DNA from: an uncultured Collinsella sp. | GTDB lineage: Bacteria > Actinomycetota > Coriobacteriia > Coriobacteriales > Coriobacteriaceae | Reading direction: 5' to 3' | DNA: 35,950 nt | Assembly: GCA_902469555.1 (NCBI GenBank) | Contig: CABRDB010000045.1 | Coordinates: 1-35,950 of the forward strand | In this document: piece after piece, positions 25,248 through 32,951 of the stretch | Numbering within the stretch: position 1 is the first letter of the stretch | Layout: the number at the start of each line of letters is the position of its first letter | Made by a program: the position numbers and the translations under genes | Notes under the pieces: model-generated | The model's input: the letters and a program-made list of their open reading frames with translations, nothing else | The model's database searches: none | What the model was told of the DNA's origin: nothing

Positions 25248-26618
25248 ATGGCGTCTGCCGATCGTTCCACGTTGTTTATCAATGCGACCGTCCTGGATGG
25301 TTCGGAACATATGGAGCCGCAGCCCGACATGGCCGTGGCCGTTGAGCGCGGTCTCATCACGTGGATGGGGCCGAGTGCTGTGGCGCAGGCGCCTGCAGGT
25401 GCCGAGGTCATCGACCTGGCAGGGGCGTATCTCATGCCAGGTCTCATCAATATGCATGTGCATCTGTGTGGTTCGGGCAAGCCGGTTTCGGCGGGAGATG
25501 CCGGCGCGCTGATGAAGAAGCTCGATAATCCGGTGGGCCGCGCCATCGTTCGCCACATCCTCAAGGGCAGCGCCCAACAGCAGCTGGCAAGCGGCGTGAC
25601 CACGGTGCGCGGTGCGGGCGATCCGCTGTTTGCCGATATCGCCGTGCGCAACGCCATCGACGCCGGCAAGTATCAGGGTCCGCGCCTGGTAGCGCCGGGA
25701 ACGGGCGTCACGGTGCCGGGTGGTCACGGTGCTGGGTTGTTCGCCCAGGTGGCTAACAGCCCCGCCGAGGCAGCCGAACAGGTGCGCGACCTGTATGCGC
25801 GCGGTGCCGACGTCATTAAGCTGTTCGTAACGGGCGGTGTGTTCGATGCGACCGAGGTGGGCGAGCCGGGCGTGCTGCGTATGCCGGTGGAGGTTGCCGC
25901 GGCGGCGTGCAAGGCTGCGCACGAGGTGGGCCTGCCGGTTATGGCCCATGTCGAGAGCACCGAAGGCGTGAAGGCCGCGCTTGAGGCCGGCGTTGACACG
26001 ATCGAGCACGGTGCCCCGATGACTCCTGAGATCTTGGAACTGTACCGCGGCGCCGCGGGCACGCAGCTTGAGGATCGCGCGCCCAGCGTTACCTGCACTA
26101 TCAGCCCGGCGCTGCCGTTTGTATTGCTCGACCCGAAAAAGACCCATTCGACCGATACGCAAAAGAAGAACGGCGACATCGTGTGCTCGGGCATTATCGA
26201 GAGCGCCCGTGCCGCACTGGAAGCTGGCGTTAAGGTGGGCCTGGGCACGGACTCGAGCTGCCCGTTCGTGACGCAGTACGACATGTGGCGTGAGGTGGCC
26301 TATTTTGCCAAGCATGTCGGCGTGAGCAACGCCTTCGCACTGCATACGGCTACGCAAGTCAACGCCGAGCTGCTGGGGCTGGACGGCGAGACTGGCACAA
26401 TCGAGTGCGGCAAGGCCGCCGATATCTTGGTGACGCGCAAGAACCCGCTCGATGACCTGTGCGCACTGCGTGAGCCGACGCACGTGATGTGCCGTGGCGA
26501 TTTGGTGCGCAAGCTCAAGGTGAAGCGTATTCCCGAGGTGGACGCCGAGCTCGACGCGATTATGGCCATGCCAGCCGAAGCGCTTGCCGAGGAGCTGGCC
26601 CGCGACGGCGTGGCGTAG
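25248..26618 (+). CDS. Amidohydrolase family protein (imidazolonepropionase/prolidase-like)
   Basis: The 456-residue protein is a metal-dependent hydrolase of the amidohydrolase superfamily. Metal ligands are visible: HxH in NMHVHL (about residues 69-71), the lysine in ADVIKLFVTGG that is carboxylated in binuclear members, His in MAHVES, His in TIEHG, and Asp in GTDSS. An N- and C-terminal beta sandwich surrounds the barrel (LAGAYLMPGLIN; GKAADILVTRKNPLDD). Related enzymes split Xaa-Pro or Xaa-Arg dipeptides or cyclic amides; the substrate cannot be read here. ATG 25248 follows GGGGGAGGAG. A GGCTACACT about 55 bp upstream may be the -10 region. Confidence 0.88.
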   Translation: MASADRSTLFINATVLDGSEHMEPQPDMAVAVERGLITWMGPSAVAQAPAGAEVIDLAGAYLMPGLINMHVHLCGSGKPVSAGDAGALMKKLDNPVGRAIVRHILKGSAQQQLASGVTTVRGAGDPLFADIAVRNAIDAGKYQGPRLVAPGTGVTVPGGHGAGLFAQVANSPAEAAEQVRDLYARGADVIKLFVTGGVFDATEVGEPGVLRMPVEVAAAACKAAHEVGLPVMAHVESTEGVKAALEAGVDTIEHGAPMTPEILELYRGAAGTQLEDRAPSVTCTISPALPFVLLDPKKTHSTDTQKKNGDIVCSGIIESARAALEAGVKVGLGTDSSCPFVTQYDMWREVAYFAKHVGVSNAFALHTATQVNAELLGLDGETGTIECGKAADILVTRKNPLDDLCALREPTHVMCRGDLVRKLKVKRIPEVDAELDAIMAMPAEALAEELARDGVA

Positions 26619-26620
26619 GC

Positions 26621-26647
26621 GTGACGAAGGGACGGTCCCCTTGTCAC
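26621..26647. repeat. GGGAC-type hairpin after the amidohydrolase
   Basis: GTGACGAAGGGA (26621-26632) and TCCCCTTGTCAC (26636-26647) form a stem with a small bulge and a 3-nt loop. The wording resembles the REP-like elements at 22510 and 27238. A true terminator follows 5 bp later. Confidence 0.6.
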
Positions 26648-26651
26648 ATTC

Positions 26652-26689
26652 AAAAAAGCCGAGGTCCCAGTGCGAGGCCTCGGCTTTTT
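26652..26689. terminator. Bidirectional terminator between convergent genes
   Basis: AAAAAAGCCGAGG (26652-26664) and CCTCGGCTTTTT (26678-26689) form a 12-bp stem whose A and T runs serve both strands. It separates the amidohydrolase from the minus-strand zinc-ribbon gene. Confidence 0.93.
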
Positions 26690-26708
26690 CTGTCCCATGG
26701 TATGACGG

Positions 26709-27182
26709 CTAGGAGCGCGTCTCCATCTTGGCGTGGCACTTGGGGCAGGTGACGCGAATCTTGCCCTTGCCCTTGGGAACGGAGAGCATCTGGCCGCAGT
26801 TGGGGCACTTGAGATAGGCTGTGGTCTTGCGGCCCTTCCACATCTTCTTGGCTGTGCGCTTGGCACGTTCAAAGTCTTCCTTGCTAGTACCGGCTGCGCG
26901 CGAGGCGTTGGCCGCTGCAGCTCCGCCGCCCAAGCTAGCTACAAACTTGCCCAAGCCGGGTACGTTTGCAGTCGCGGCGACAAAGGCCTCGTTCTCCTTG
27001 CGACGTGCGTCGATATTTTTGGACAGGCCGCGCAGCACGCCAATCACGATTACGGCGATGGCAATCCAGCTGAGCCACTGGATGCGGGCTATCGATCCGA
27101 TCATCGCGATGACGATGCCGGCAAAACCCATCACGATGGTGAGCTCGTCGGCGCCATTGCGACCCTTCATAAAGTCATTCAT
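26709..27182 (-). CDS. Membrane protein with C-terminal zinc ribbon
   Basis: The 157-residue protein has two membrane segments close together near the N terminus (about 14-32 and 36-52, ELTIVMGFAGIVIAMIGSIA and IQWLSWIAIAVIVIGVL). A charged and Ala-rich linker follows, then a C-terminal zinc ribbon with two CPxC pairs (CPNCGQML and CPKCHAK). Similar architecture occurs in many uncharacterised Gram-positive proteins. ATG 27182 is chosen because AAAGG precedes it and the segment MNDFMKGRNG starts cleanly. It is the last gene of the minus-strand run after csoR, but the REP-like hairpin at 27238 separates them, so membership in the copper operon is uncertain. Confidence 0.75.
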   Translation of the reverse strand: MNDFMKGRNGADELTIVMGFAGIVIAMIGSIARIQWLSWIAIAVIVIGVLRGLSKNIDARRKENEAFVAATANVPGLGKFVASLGGGAAAANASRAAGTSKEDFERAKRTAKKMWKGRKTTAYLKCPNCGQMLSVPKGKGKIRVTCPKCHAKMETRS

Positions 27183-27237
27183 GCAAATTGCCTTTCGTTC
27201 GATATGCTGCACGCCTTTATACCCGATTTAGAGCAAG

Positions 27238-27284
27238 GGGGACAGGTTAATCTGCACCAATGTGGTGCAAACATACCTGTCCCC
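27238..27284. repeat. GGGGACAGGT hairpin, REP-like, with a 27-nt core
   Basis: GGGGACAGGT (27238-27247) and ACCTGTCCCC (27275-27284) pair perfectly around 27 nt that contain a second hairpin (TGCACC at 27253-27258, GGTGCA at 27264-27269). A degenerate second unit with ACACC/GGTG and CTGTCCC continues to about 27317. Confidence 0.85.
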
Positions 27285-27328
27285 GGAACACCAAGACGGT
27301 GCAAAGAAGTCTGTCCCTAATGCCCCAG

Positions 27329-27601
27329 TTACTTGGAGAGCTTGTCGACGACGCGTTCGATCTCGGCGAGCTTGGCAGCTTTGAGGTCTTCGTCGCCCGA
27401 TTCGATTGCCGAAGTCACGCAGCCCTCGATATGCGCTTTGAGCACGTCGGCATTAATGCGCGCGAGGAGCGCCTGTGTGGCCATGAGCTGCGTGGAAATA
27501 TCGACGCAGTAGCGGTCCTCCTCGACCATCCGCAGGATGCCGTCGATCTGACCACGTGCCGTCTTGAGCATGCGGGTTACCGATTTATGGTCTGCCATCA
27601 T
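27329..27601 (-). CDS. csoR: CsoR-family copper-sensing repressor
   Basis: The 90-residue all-helical protein matches CsoR/RcnR/FrmR repressors. The copper ligands Cys32, His57 and Cys61 (DRYCVD and KAHIEGC) have the same spacing as Cys36, His61 and Cys65 of M. tuberculosis CsoR. Copper binding releases the protein from DNA and turns on copper export. ATG 27601 is followed directly by a second ATG; GAGGA precedes both. It is downstream of copA and copZ on the same strand. A matching operator lies upstream of copA. Confidence 0.93.
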   Translation of the reverse strand: MMADHKSVTRMLKTARGQIDGILRMVEEDRYCVDISTQLMATQALLARINADVLKAHIEGCVTSAIESGDEDLKAAKLAEIERVVDKLSK

Positions 27602-27643
27602 GGCGGGTCCTCGTTTCTGGTCGATCTTTCGGATGTCCCCGTC

Positions 27644-27710
27644 AGTTGCGGTGAAATACGGACCGTTCAAAGGCCTAGGGCGGCACAACAGTCCGTATTT
27701 CACCGCAACT
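27644..27710. repeat. Family-2 hairpin element, copy B
   Basis: AGTTGCGGTGAAATACGGAC (27644-27663) is matched perfectly in inverse at 27691-27710, a 20-bp stem around a 27-nt core. The core is unrelated to that of copy A at 13588-13653. It lies between copZ and csoR. Confidence 0.93.
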
Positions 27711-27736
27711 TCTGAGGATTGAGTGGGCAGCGTCTG

Positions 27737-27958
27737 CTACGCGGCGGTCACCGAAAGGGCGTGGAACTTCTCGCCGGCGCCCTCGACGGCGGCAGTGAGC
27801 TGTTCAGCGGTCACGGTGTCGGCGCACTCCACCTGTACGGTCTGAGTCTCGTGATCGGCATCGGCGTCGGTCACGCCGACCACGTTGAGCAGCGCGGTCT
27901 CGACGGTGGCATCGCAATGGCCGCACATGAGGCCGGAAGTCTTGATTGTGTAACGCAT
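27737..27958 (-). CDS. copZ: Copper chaperone CopZ (heavy-metal-associated domain)
   Basis: The 73-residue protein is one HMA domain (ferredoxin-like fold). The metal motif is LMCGHCDATVE, with CxxC near residues 12-15. It carries Cu(I) in the cytoplasm and hands it to CopA or CsoR. ATG 27958 has GAGG six bases before it; a longer frame upstream runs into the structured palindrome at 27988-28073 and is rejected. Confidence 0.9.
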   Translation of the reverse strand: MRYTIKTSGLMCGHCDATVETALLNVVGVTDADADHETQTVQVECADTVTAEQLTAAVEGAGEKFHALSVTAA

Positions 27959-27987
27959 GGATATTCCTCTCTGTTGTGTCGGCTTTC

Positions 27988-28073
27988 CCAGGCACCCGAC
28001 CTTGACCTTCAAGCCGTCGCTCGCGTACCAAAGTACGCGTCGCCCCTCTTTCAGGTCAATCTCGGGCACCTGG
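27988..28073. repeat. 86-bp nested imperfect palindrome between copA and copZ
   Basis: Outer arms pair in register: CCAGG with CCTGG, CCGA with TCGG, TTGACCT (28002-28008) with AGGTCAA (28053-28059). A separate inner hairpin CGCGTAC (28022-28028) and GTACGCG (28033-28039) has a 4-nt loop. It could be an mRNA-processing or stability element, or a mobile palindrome of another family. Confidence 0.8.
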
Positions 28074-28105
28074 AAAACCCGTTCTAAATGGACTTAATGG
28101 TGAGC

Positions 28106-30445
28106 TTATTTTGCCACTTTGGGTTTAAAGGATTTCAGGCGCAGGGCATTGGACACGACACATACGCTCGACAGGCTCATCGCCGCGGCGCCAAACATGG
28201 GCGAGAGCTGCCAACCGGTGAGGGGGAAGAACACGCCCGCCGCCAGCGGAATGCCGATGCCGTTGTAGAACAGCGCCCAGAACAGGTCCTGCTTGATGTT
28301 GCGAATTGTGGCGCGCGACAGCTCGATGGCACGGGCGACGTCCATGAGGTCGCTGCGCATGAGAACCACATCTGCCCCTTCTTTGGCGATGTCGGCGCCG
28401 GTACCGATGGCAAGGCCCACGTCGGCGCGCGCCAGGGCGGGGGAGTCGTTGATGCCGTCGCCCACCATGGCGACCTTGCTGCCCGCATCCTGCAGCTCGC
28501 GCACGTGGCGTTCCTTGTCGGCGGGGAGGACGTCGGCGATGACCTGCTCGCTGCTCAGTCCCACGCGGCGGGCGATCGCTTCGGCTGTCGCGCGGTTGTC
28601 GCCGGTGAGCATGCGCACGTCGACGCCAAGCGAGCGCAGTGCGGCGATGGCCCCGGCGCTCGTCTCCTTGACCTCGTCCGCCACGGCGATGGTGCCGACA
28701 AGCTCGCTGTTCTTGGCAAAGAACAGCGGCGTCTTGCCCTCGGCCGCGAACTGTTCGGCAAGGCCGGCGGGAACCTTCACGCCCAGCTCGTCCATCAGAC
28801 GCACGTTGCCGGCGGCGATGACATTCTGCCCCTCGCGTGCCGTAACGCCTCGCCCGGGCACGGCGGCAAAGTCCTCGACCATGCGTGCGACGATTCCGCG
28901 CGCCTCGCACTCGGCCATAATCGCCTCGGCCAGCGGGTGCTCGCTTGAGCGCTCCAGCGCAGCGGCCAGCTTGAGCAGCGCCTTTTCGCTCATGGCGGGC
29001 GATCCGTCGGCACGCGTGGCTACCACGATATCGGTCACGGCAGGCTTGCCGCGAGTGACCGTTCCCGTCTTATCGAGCACCACGGTGCCCACGCTGCGCA
29101 GATTCTCCAGCGCCTCGGCGCTCTTGAACAGAATGCCCATCTCGGCGCCCTTGCCGGTGCCGACCATAATGGCGACGGGCGTGGCCAGACCCAATGCGCA
29201 CGGACAGCTGATCATCAGTACGGCCACGGCGGAGGTGAGCGCCTCGTTTATGCTGCCGGTCAGTGCCATCCACGCCGCAAAGGTCACAGCCGAGATCACG
29301 AACACCACGGGCACGAACACGCCGGCGACTTTGTCGGCCATGCGGGCGATAGGCGCCTTGGTGGCGTTGGCGTCCTCGACGAGCTGGATAATCTTGGCGA
29401 GCGACGTGTCGGCGCCCACGCGTGTGGCACGGAAGGTAAACGAGCCGGTGCGGTTGACAGTGGCGGCGTTGACGGTGTCGCCGGCGGTCTTTTCCACGGG
29501 GATGGACTCGCCGGTGAGCGCGCTCTCGTCCACGGCCGAGCTGCCCTCGAGCACCACGCCATCGACAGGGATGGACTCGCCGGGGCGCACACGCAGCACC
29601 TGGCCGGGCAGAATGGTATCGACGTCGACGGTGGCCTCGCTGCCGTCCTCTGCCACGACGGTCGCGGTCTTGGGTGCTAAGTCGATGAGCGCCTCGATAG
29701 CGCCGCCGGTCTTGGACTTGCTGCGCGTCTCGAGGTATTTGCCCACGGTGACGAGCGACAGGATGGTGCCGGCGCTCTCAAAATACAGGTTGTCCATGCT
29801 CGTCATCATGGCCTCGTGCACCTGACCTGCGGCCAGCTGGTCGGCCATGATGAACATAGCGTAGAGCGACCAGGCGATCGACGCGGTGGCACCGACGGCG
29901 ATGAGAGCGTCCATGGTGGGTGCGCCGTGCACGAGCGACTTGAAGCCGTTGATAAAGTACGCGTCGTTGACGTAGACGATGGGGATGAGCAAGACGAGCT
30001 CGGTGAGCGCCAACGTCATGCTGTGGGTGTGGTCGGTGAAGACGCTGGGCAGCGGCCAGCCGAGCATGTGCCCCATGCCTATGTAGAACAGCGGAATGAG
30101 AAAGATGATTGAGATGATGAGACGGGTGCGCATGGCAGAGGCGGCGGCCTCCAACTTTTTGGTCGGCGACTCCATATGGGCGGCGCCGGACCTGGTTTGC
30201 GCACTTCCGCTTTGGACAGCGTCGGTGCCCGTGCTGATGGGCGAGGCTGAGTAGCCCGCGCGGTCGACAGCGGTGCAGATGTCGTCGGGGGAGACCTGCG
30301 CAGGGTCGTAGTCCACCAGCATAGAGCCGGCGAGCAGATTGACCGCGACGCTTTGGACGCCGTCGAGTTTGCTCACGGCACGGTCCACGTGCGCCTGGCA
30401 GGCGGCGCACGTCATGCCGCCCACATCGAATTTATCTTGAGCCAT
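28106..30445 (-). CDS. copA: Copper-exporting P-type ATPase CopA
   Basis: CopA pumps Cu(I) out of the cytoplasm. The 779-residue protein starts with one HMA domain (CxxC at Cys13/Cys16), then eight membrane segments. The ion-binding CPC is at 414-416 in TM6, the phosphorylated aspartate is Asp458 in DKTGT, the HP motif is in SSEHPLAEA, and [10 protein letters not shown] is near the end of the ATP-binding domain. ATG 30445 has AAAGGAG. The linker between HMA and TM1 (about 70-100) is polar. It leads the copA-copZ-csoR group. Confidence 0.97.
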   Translation of the reverse strand: MAQDKFDVGGMTCAACQAHVDRAVSKLDGVQSVAVNLLAGSMLVDYDPAQVSPDDICTAVDRAGYSASPISTGTDAVQSGSAQTRSGAAHMESPTKKLEAAASAMRTRLIISIIFLIPLFYIGMGHMLGWPLPSVFTDHTHSMTLALTELVLLIPIVYVNDAYFINGFKSLVHGAPTMDALIAVGATASIAWSLYAMFIMADQLAAGQVHEAMMTSMDNLYFESAGTILSLVTVGKYLETRSKSKTGGAIEALIDLAPKTATVVAEDGSEATVDVDTILPGQVLRVRPGESIPVDGVVLEGSSAVDESALTGESIPVEKTAGDTVNAATVNRTGSFTFRATRVGADTSLAKIIQLVEDANATKAPIARMADKVAGVFVPVVFVISAVTFAAWMALTGSINEALTSAVAVLMISCPCALGLATPVAIMVGTGKGAEMGILFKSAEALENLRSVGTVVLDKTGTVTRGKPAVTDIVVATRADGSPAMSEKALLKLAAALERSSEHPLAEAIMAECEARGIVARMVEDFAAVPGRGVTAREGQNVIAAGNVRLMDELGVKVPAGLAEQFAAEGKTPLFFAKNSELVGTIAVADEVKETSAGAIAALRSLGVDVRMLTGDNRATAEAIARRVGLSSEQVIADVLPADKERHVRELQDAGSKVAMVGDGINDSPALARADVGLAIGTGADIAKEGADVVLMRSDLMDVARAIELSRATIRNIKQDLFWALFYNGIGIPLAAGVFFPLTGWQLSPMFGAAAMSLSSVCVVSNALRLKSFKPKVAK

Positions 30446-30492
30446 GGCTTCTCCTTTCTGTGGTTCGGTATTGGAATTGTTAACCTGCCGAT

Positions 30493-30523
30493 ACTATACA
30501 CCCATACCCCCTGGGGGTGTCCA
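30493..30523 (-). promoter_or_regulatory. copA promoter with CsoR-type operator in the spacer
   Basis: On the minus strand TGGACA (-35, 30518-30523) and TATAGT (-10, 30493-30498) are separated by 19 bp. The spacer contains the G/C palindrome ACCCCC-T-GGGGGT (30506-30518), the hallmark of CsoR operators. Repressor on this site would cover both hexamers. Confidence 0.8.
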
Positions 30524-30595
30524 GTACAGAAATAATATATGAGATTTCGTTACAGATGAGGATGGATAGTTGGCCGATGGACCGTCCCAACCAAT

Positions 30596-30654
30596 CATCT
30601 CAATCTGTAACATCTAGCAGGGAAAATGACCTCTAACTGTTACAGATCGAGACA
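30596..30654. repeat. Family-1 59-bp hairpin element
   Basis: The arms CATCTCAATCTGTAAC (30596-30611) and GTTACAGATCGAGACA (30639-30654) surround a 27-nt core. A degenerate half (GTTACAGATGAGGA at 30549) lies 90 bp before its right arm. It sits between the divergent-facing ends of copA promoter and the kinase gene's 3' end. Confidence 0.88.
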
Positions 30655-30695
30655 ATTGCCGGGGAGGGGTCCCGTCGCGGCAAGACGCCCGCCGC

Positions 30696-32780
30696 CTAGA
30701 TACAGAACCCGGGGATCACACAGGTTAGCTTGTTTGGCTTTTCCGCAGGCGTTGCGTACGTAAAGACGTCGCCGTCGTGCCCCACGCGGTTCATATAGAG
30801 CGTGCCTTCGCTCTCCGATGTGTCGGGGCTCACCGTGCGCTCCCACCAACAGGTGTCCTTGCCCTTCCACTGGCGGACCATCGTCTCGTTCGTGGAATAC
30901 GGGCTCACCTTGAGCTCGCGGAAGAGCTGATACTCCTTGCCCTCGCCGTTGTAGATGTCTGCCAGGTAGTGATAGCCCTCGGTAAACGAATCGGGCGGTT
31001 GCGTACCGCATAGCTCGACCATGGCGGGCAGCCAAAGGGTTGCGGGCAACTCGCTCAGGCACGATGCGCTGTTGGCGGCGCCCACATTGTTCGAGACCTT
31101 CTTGACCCCTTTAATGAGTGCGCGCAACTCGTTGGGCAGCAGCTTAAGGCCGTCGCCGTTGAGCCATTCCCGCAGCTCGCAATCTGCCCAGCCGGCGCTC
31201 GGCGGTTCAGCCGCAGCGTTGCGCTCGGCAATACCCGCATCGAACATAAACGTCAGTCCAGCCTTGCCCGTCCCGTCCAGAAGCTCATCGTGGCGGATGC
31301 CCACAAGCTGCGCGCCAACCTGCAGCCCGTTGGTGAGCGTGACACGCTTGGTACACGGATAGGGGATATGCCCATCGGCATCGAGCAGATGATAGCGCTT
31401 GGCAATCTCGCGTGCCTCGCTACGGGTCTCGGCGGCCTTAATCTTGAGCGAAATCTCCTGCAGCTGATCCCAGGTGTAGTCGTCAAGTGAACCGCGGATG
31501 CCGTCAAGGTAGTCGGGGATGCCAAAGCCATGGGTTGCCGCCCCGATAACGCTGAGCCCCGCAACGGCTGCGATAGCGCCGCCGATAATAAAGCGGCGGC
31601 GGGTCATGGCATCGTGGCGGGCCTGATTCAGGATCTCTCGTGCGCGCTCGCCGGCGACGTCGACCTTAAGGTGCGTGCCAGAATCGATATCAATCGCGGC
31701 CTCGTCTCCTGTGCCTTCGCGGCCCTCGGATTCGGCATCGGTGAGGTATGCCGAGAGCACCTCGAGCATCTGCTGCTCGGTGGGACGATCGCACTGCTCG
31801 ACTGAGAGACCCTTCATGATGATTTGGACGAGCGCTTCATCGCCCTCGCAGCGCGGCTCGAGCGGTGCCGGCTTGGTCTTGGTCTTTACAAGATAGAACG
31901 AGCCGGTTGCAGCGGCATCCGTCGACTCAAAGTCAAACGGTTTGCGACCGCTGTAGAGCTGGTACAGAATGCTCGAAAGCGCATAGACGTCGATTGCCGG
32001 CGAACGGCGAAGGGCCGCGATGCCTTCGATATCCTGCGTGAGCATCTCGGGCGCGGCGTATGCGGGCGTGGCAAAGCGCCAGATGTCGGCGCGCCGGGTG
32101 ATCGTGTCGTCGCCGAGAGCCATGGTCGCGGAGCCCATGTCGATGAGGCAGGGGTCAAAGGAACAATCGGCAATCTGCTGCTCGAGCGTTCGGCTGGTGG
32201 TGCGGAACATGATATTGGCAGGCGACAGGTCGCGATGGATGACCGGATTCACGAGGCCTTGGGTCATCAAGAGCGCACGAAGCACGGCGTTTCCGACGGC
32301 GGCGACCATCTGGGTGGTCAGCCCGCCCGAGGCGTCGTGCGGAAGCAGGGGCAGCGCCTGCTTGAGCGAGGTGCCCTCGATCCACTCCATGAGGATGAGC
32401 GGGTCATCCTCGCACGATCCGTAGCCATAGACGCGCGGAAATCCGCGCAGGTGCGAGACGGTACACAGATGACGGTACTCCTCAAACAGCGCAGCGGTGT
32501 TGGCCAGGTGCGCCGCCGATTGCTCGGCGGAGCGGTCGGGGGCTTGGCCAGAGAGAATGACGTTGTCCTTGAGCAGCTTGACGGCAAAGACCTCGCCGCT
32601 CGTGTTGGTCGCGCGCAGCACGTGCCCGATGTTGCCGTTGTTGCGGTGGGCTGTCTGGAGAATAAGTGTCATAAACCGGCGTTTGGCGTCGCCCTCGGCG
32701 CTGGGGTCGACCGCCACGGCGGTATCGAACGTATCGAGACGGACGAGTTTGTCGCCATAGGCGCTATCGGTAGTATCCAT
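30696..32780 (-). CDS. Transmembrane Ser/Thr protein kinase with an extracellular DUF6273-like domain
   Basis: The 694-residue protein has a cytoplasmic Hanks-type kinase domain (about 40-330): Lys68 in VKLLK, the catalytic loop HRDLSPAN with Asp184, and metal-binding Asp214 in DMG instead of the usual DFG. A juxtamembrane region ends at a basic TRRR, followed by a membrane segment at about 395-417. The outside part (about 420-694) has a Gly/Trp pattern (AGWADCELREWLN, then LWLPAMVELCG and KDTCWWERTVSP) like DUF6273, common in gut Gram-positives. There are no PASTA repeats, so it is not a classical PknB/Stk1. ATG 32780 follows AAAGGA. The FHA gene upstream is the likely partner. Confidence 0.85.
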   Translation of the reverse strand: MDTTDSAYGDKLVRLDTFDTAVAVDPSAEGDAKRRFMTLILQTAHRNNGNIGHVLRATNTSGEVFAVKLLKDNVILSGQAPDRSAEQSAAHLANTAALFEEYRHLCTVSHLRGFPRVYGYGSCEDDPLILMEWIEGTSLKQALPLLPHDASGGLTTQMVAAVGNAVLRALLMTQGLVNPVIHRDLSPANIMFRTTSRTLEQQIADCSFDPCLIDMGSATMALGDDTITRRADIWRFATPAYAAPEMLTQDIEGIAALRRSPAIDVYALSSILYQLYSGRKPFDFESTDAAATGSFYLVKTKTKPAPLEPRCEGDEALVQIIMKGLSVEQCDRPTEQQMLEVLSAYLTDAESEGREGTGDEAAIDIDSGTHLKVDVAGERAREILNQARHDAMTRRRFIIGGAIAAVAGLSVIGAATHGFGIPDYLDGIRGSLDDYTWDQLQEISLKIKAAETRSEAREIAKRYHLLDADGHIPYPCTKRVTLTNGLQVGAQLVGIRHDELLDGTGKAGLTFMFDAGIAERNAAAEPPSAGWADCELREWLNGDGLKLLPNELRALIKGVKKVSNNVGAANSASCLSELPATLWLPAMVELCGTQPPDSFTEGYHYLADIYNGEGKEYQLFRELKVSPYSTNETMVRQWKGKDTCWWERTVSPDTSESEGTLYMNRVGHDGDVFTYATPAEKPNKLTCVIPGFCI

Positions 32781-32812
32781 GGCGTTCCTTTGTCTGGCAT
32801 GTGTTGCCGCGC

Positions 32813-32873
32813 GTACACGTGAGCAGTGCGGATATCGGTAAAGTACCATGATAGCCGCACTGCTCACGTGTAC
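32813..32873. repeat. 61-bp inverted repeat with a perfect 19-bp stem
   Basis: GTACACGTGAGCAGTGCGG (32813-32831) is repeated in inverse at 32855-32873. The 23-nt interior pairs further (TATC with GATA, GGTA with TACC), leaving a 3-nt loop. It lies 33 bp upstream of the kinase start, between FHA gene and kinase. Confidence 0.9.
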
Positions 32874-32917
32874 CGCTGAGTATTGTCGTTTACGACGCAG
32901 AAGGTAGAAGACGAAAG

Positions 32918-32950
32918 ACGGACGGCGACCGTCTTCCGATCGCCGTCCGT
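32918..32950 (-). terminator. Terminator after the FHA gene
   Basis: ACGGACGGCGA and TCGCCGTCCGT form an 11-bp stem around an 11-nt loop, immediately after the FHA stop; on the minus strand CTTTCGTCTT follows. The T tract is interrupted. Confidence 0.65.
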
Positions 32951-32951
32951 G

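Noticed and set aside
28293..29825. A 510-residue plus-strand frame opposite copA
   Set aside because: copA has all catalytic motifs on the minus strand; the plus frame is a Ser/Ala/Thr-rich shadow.
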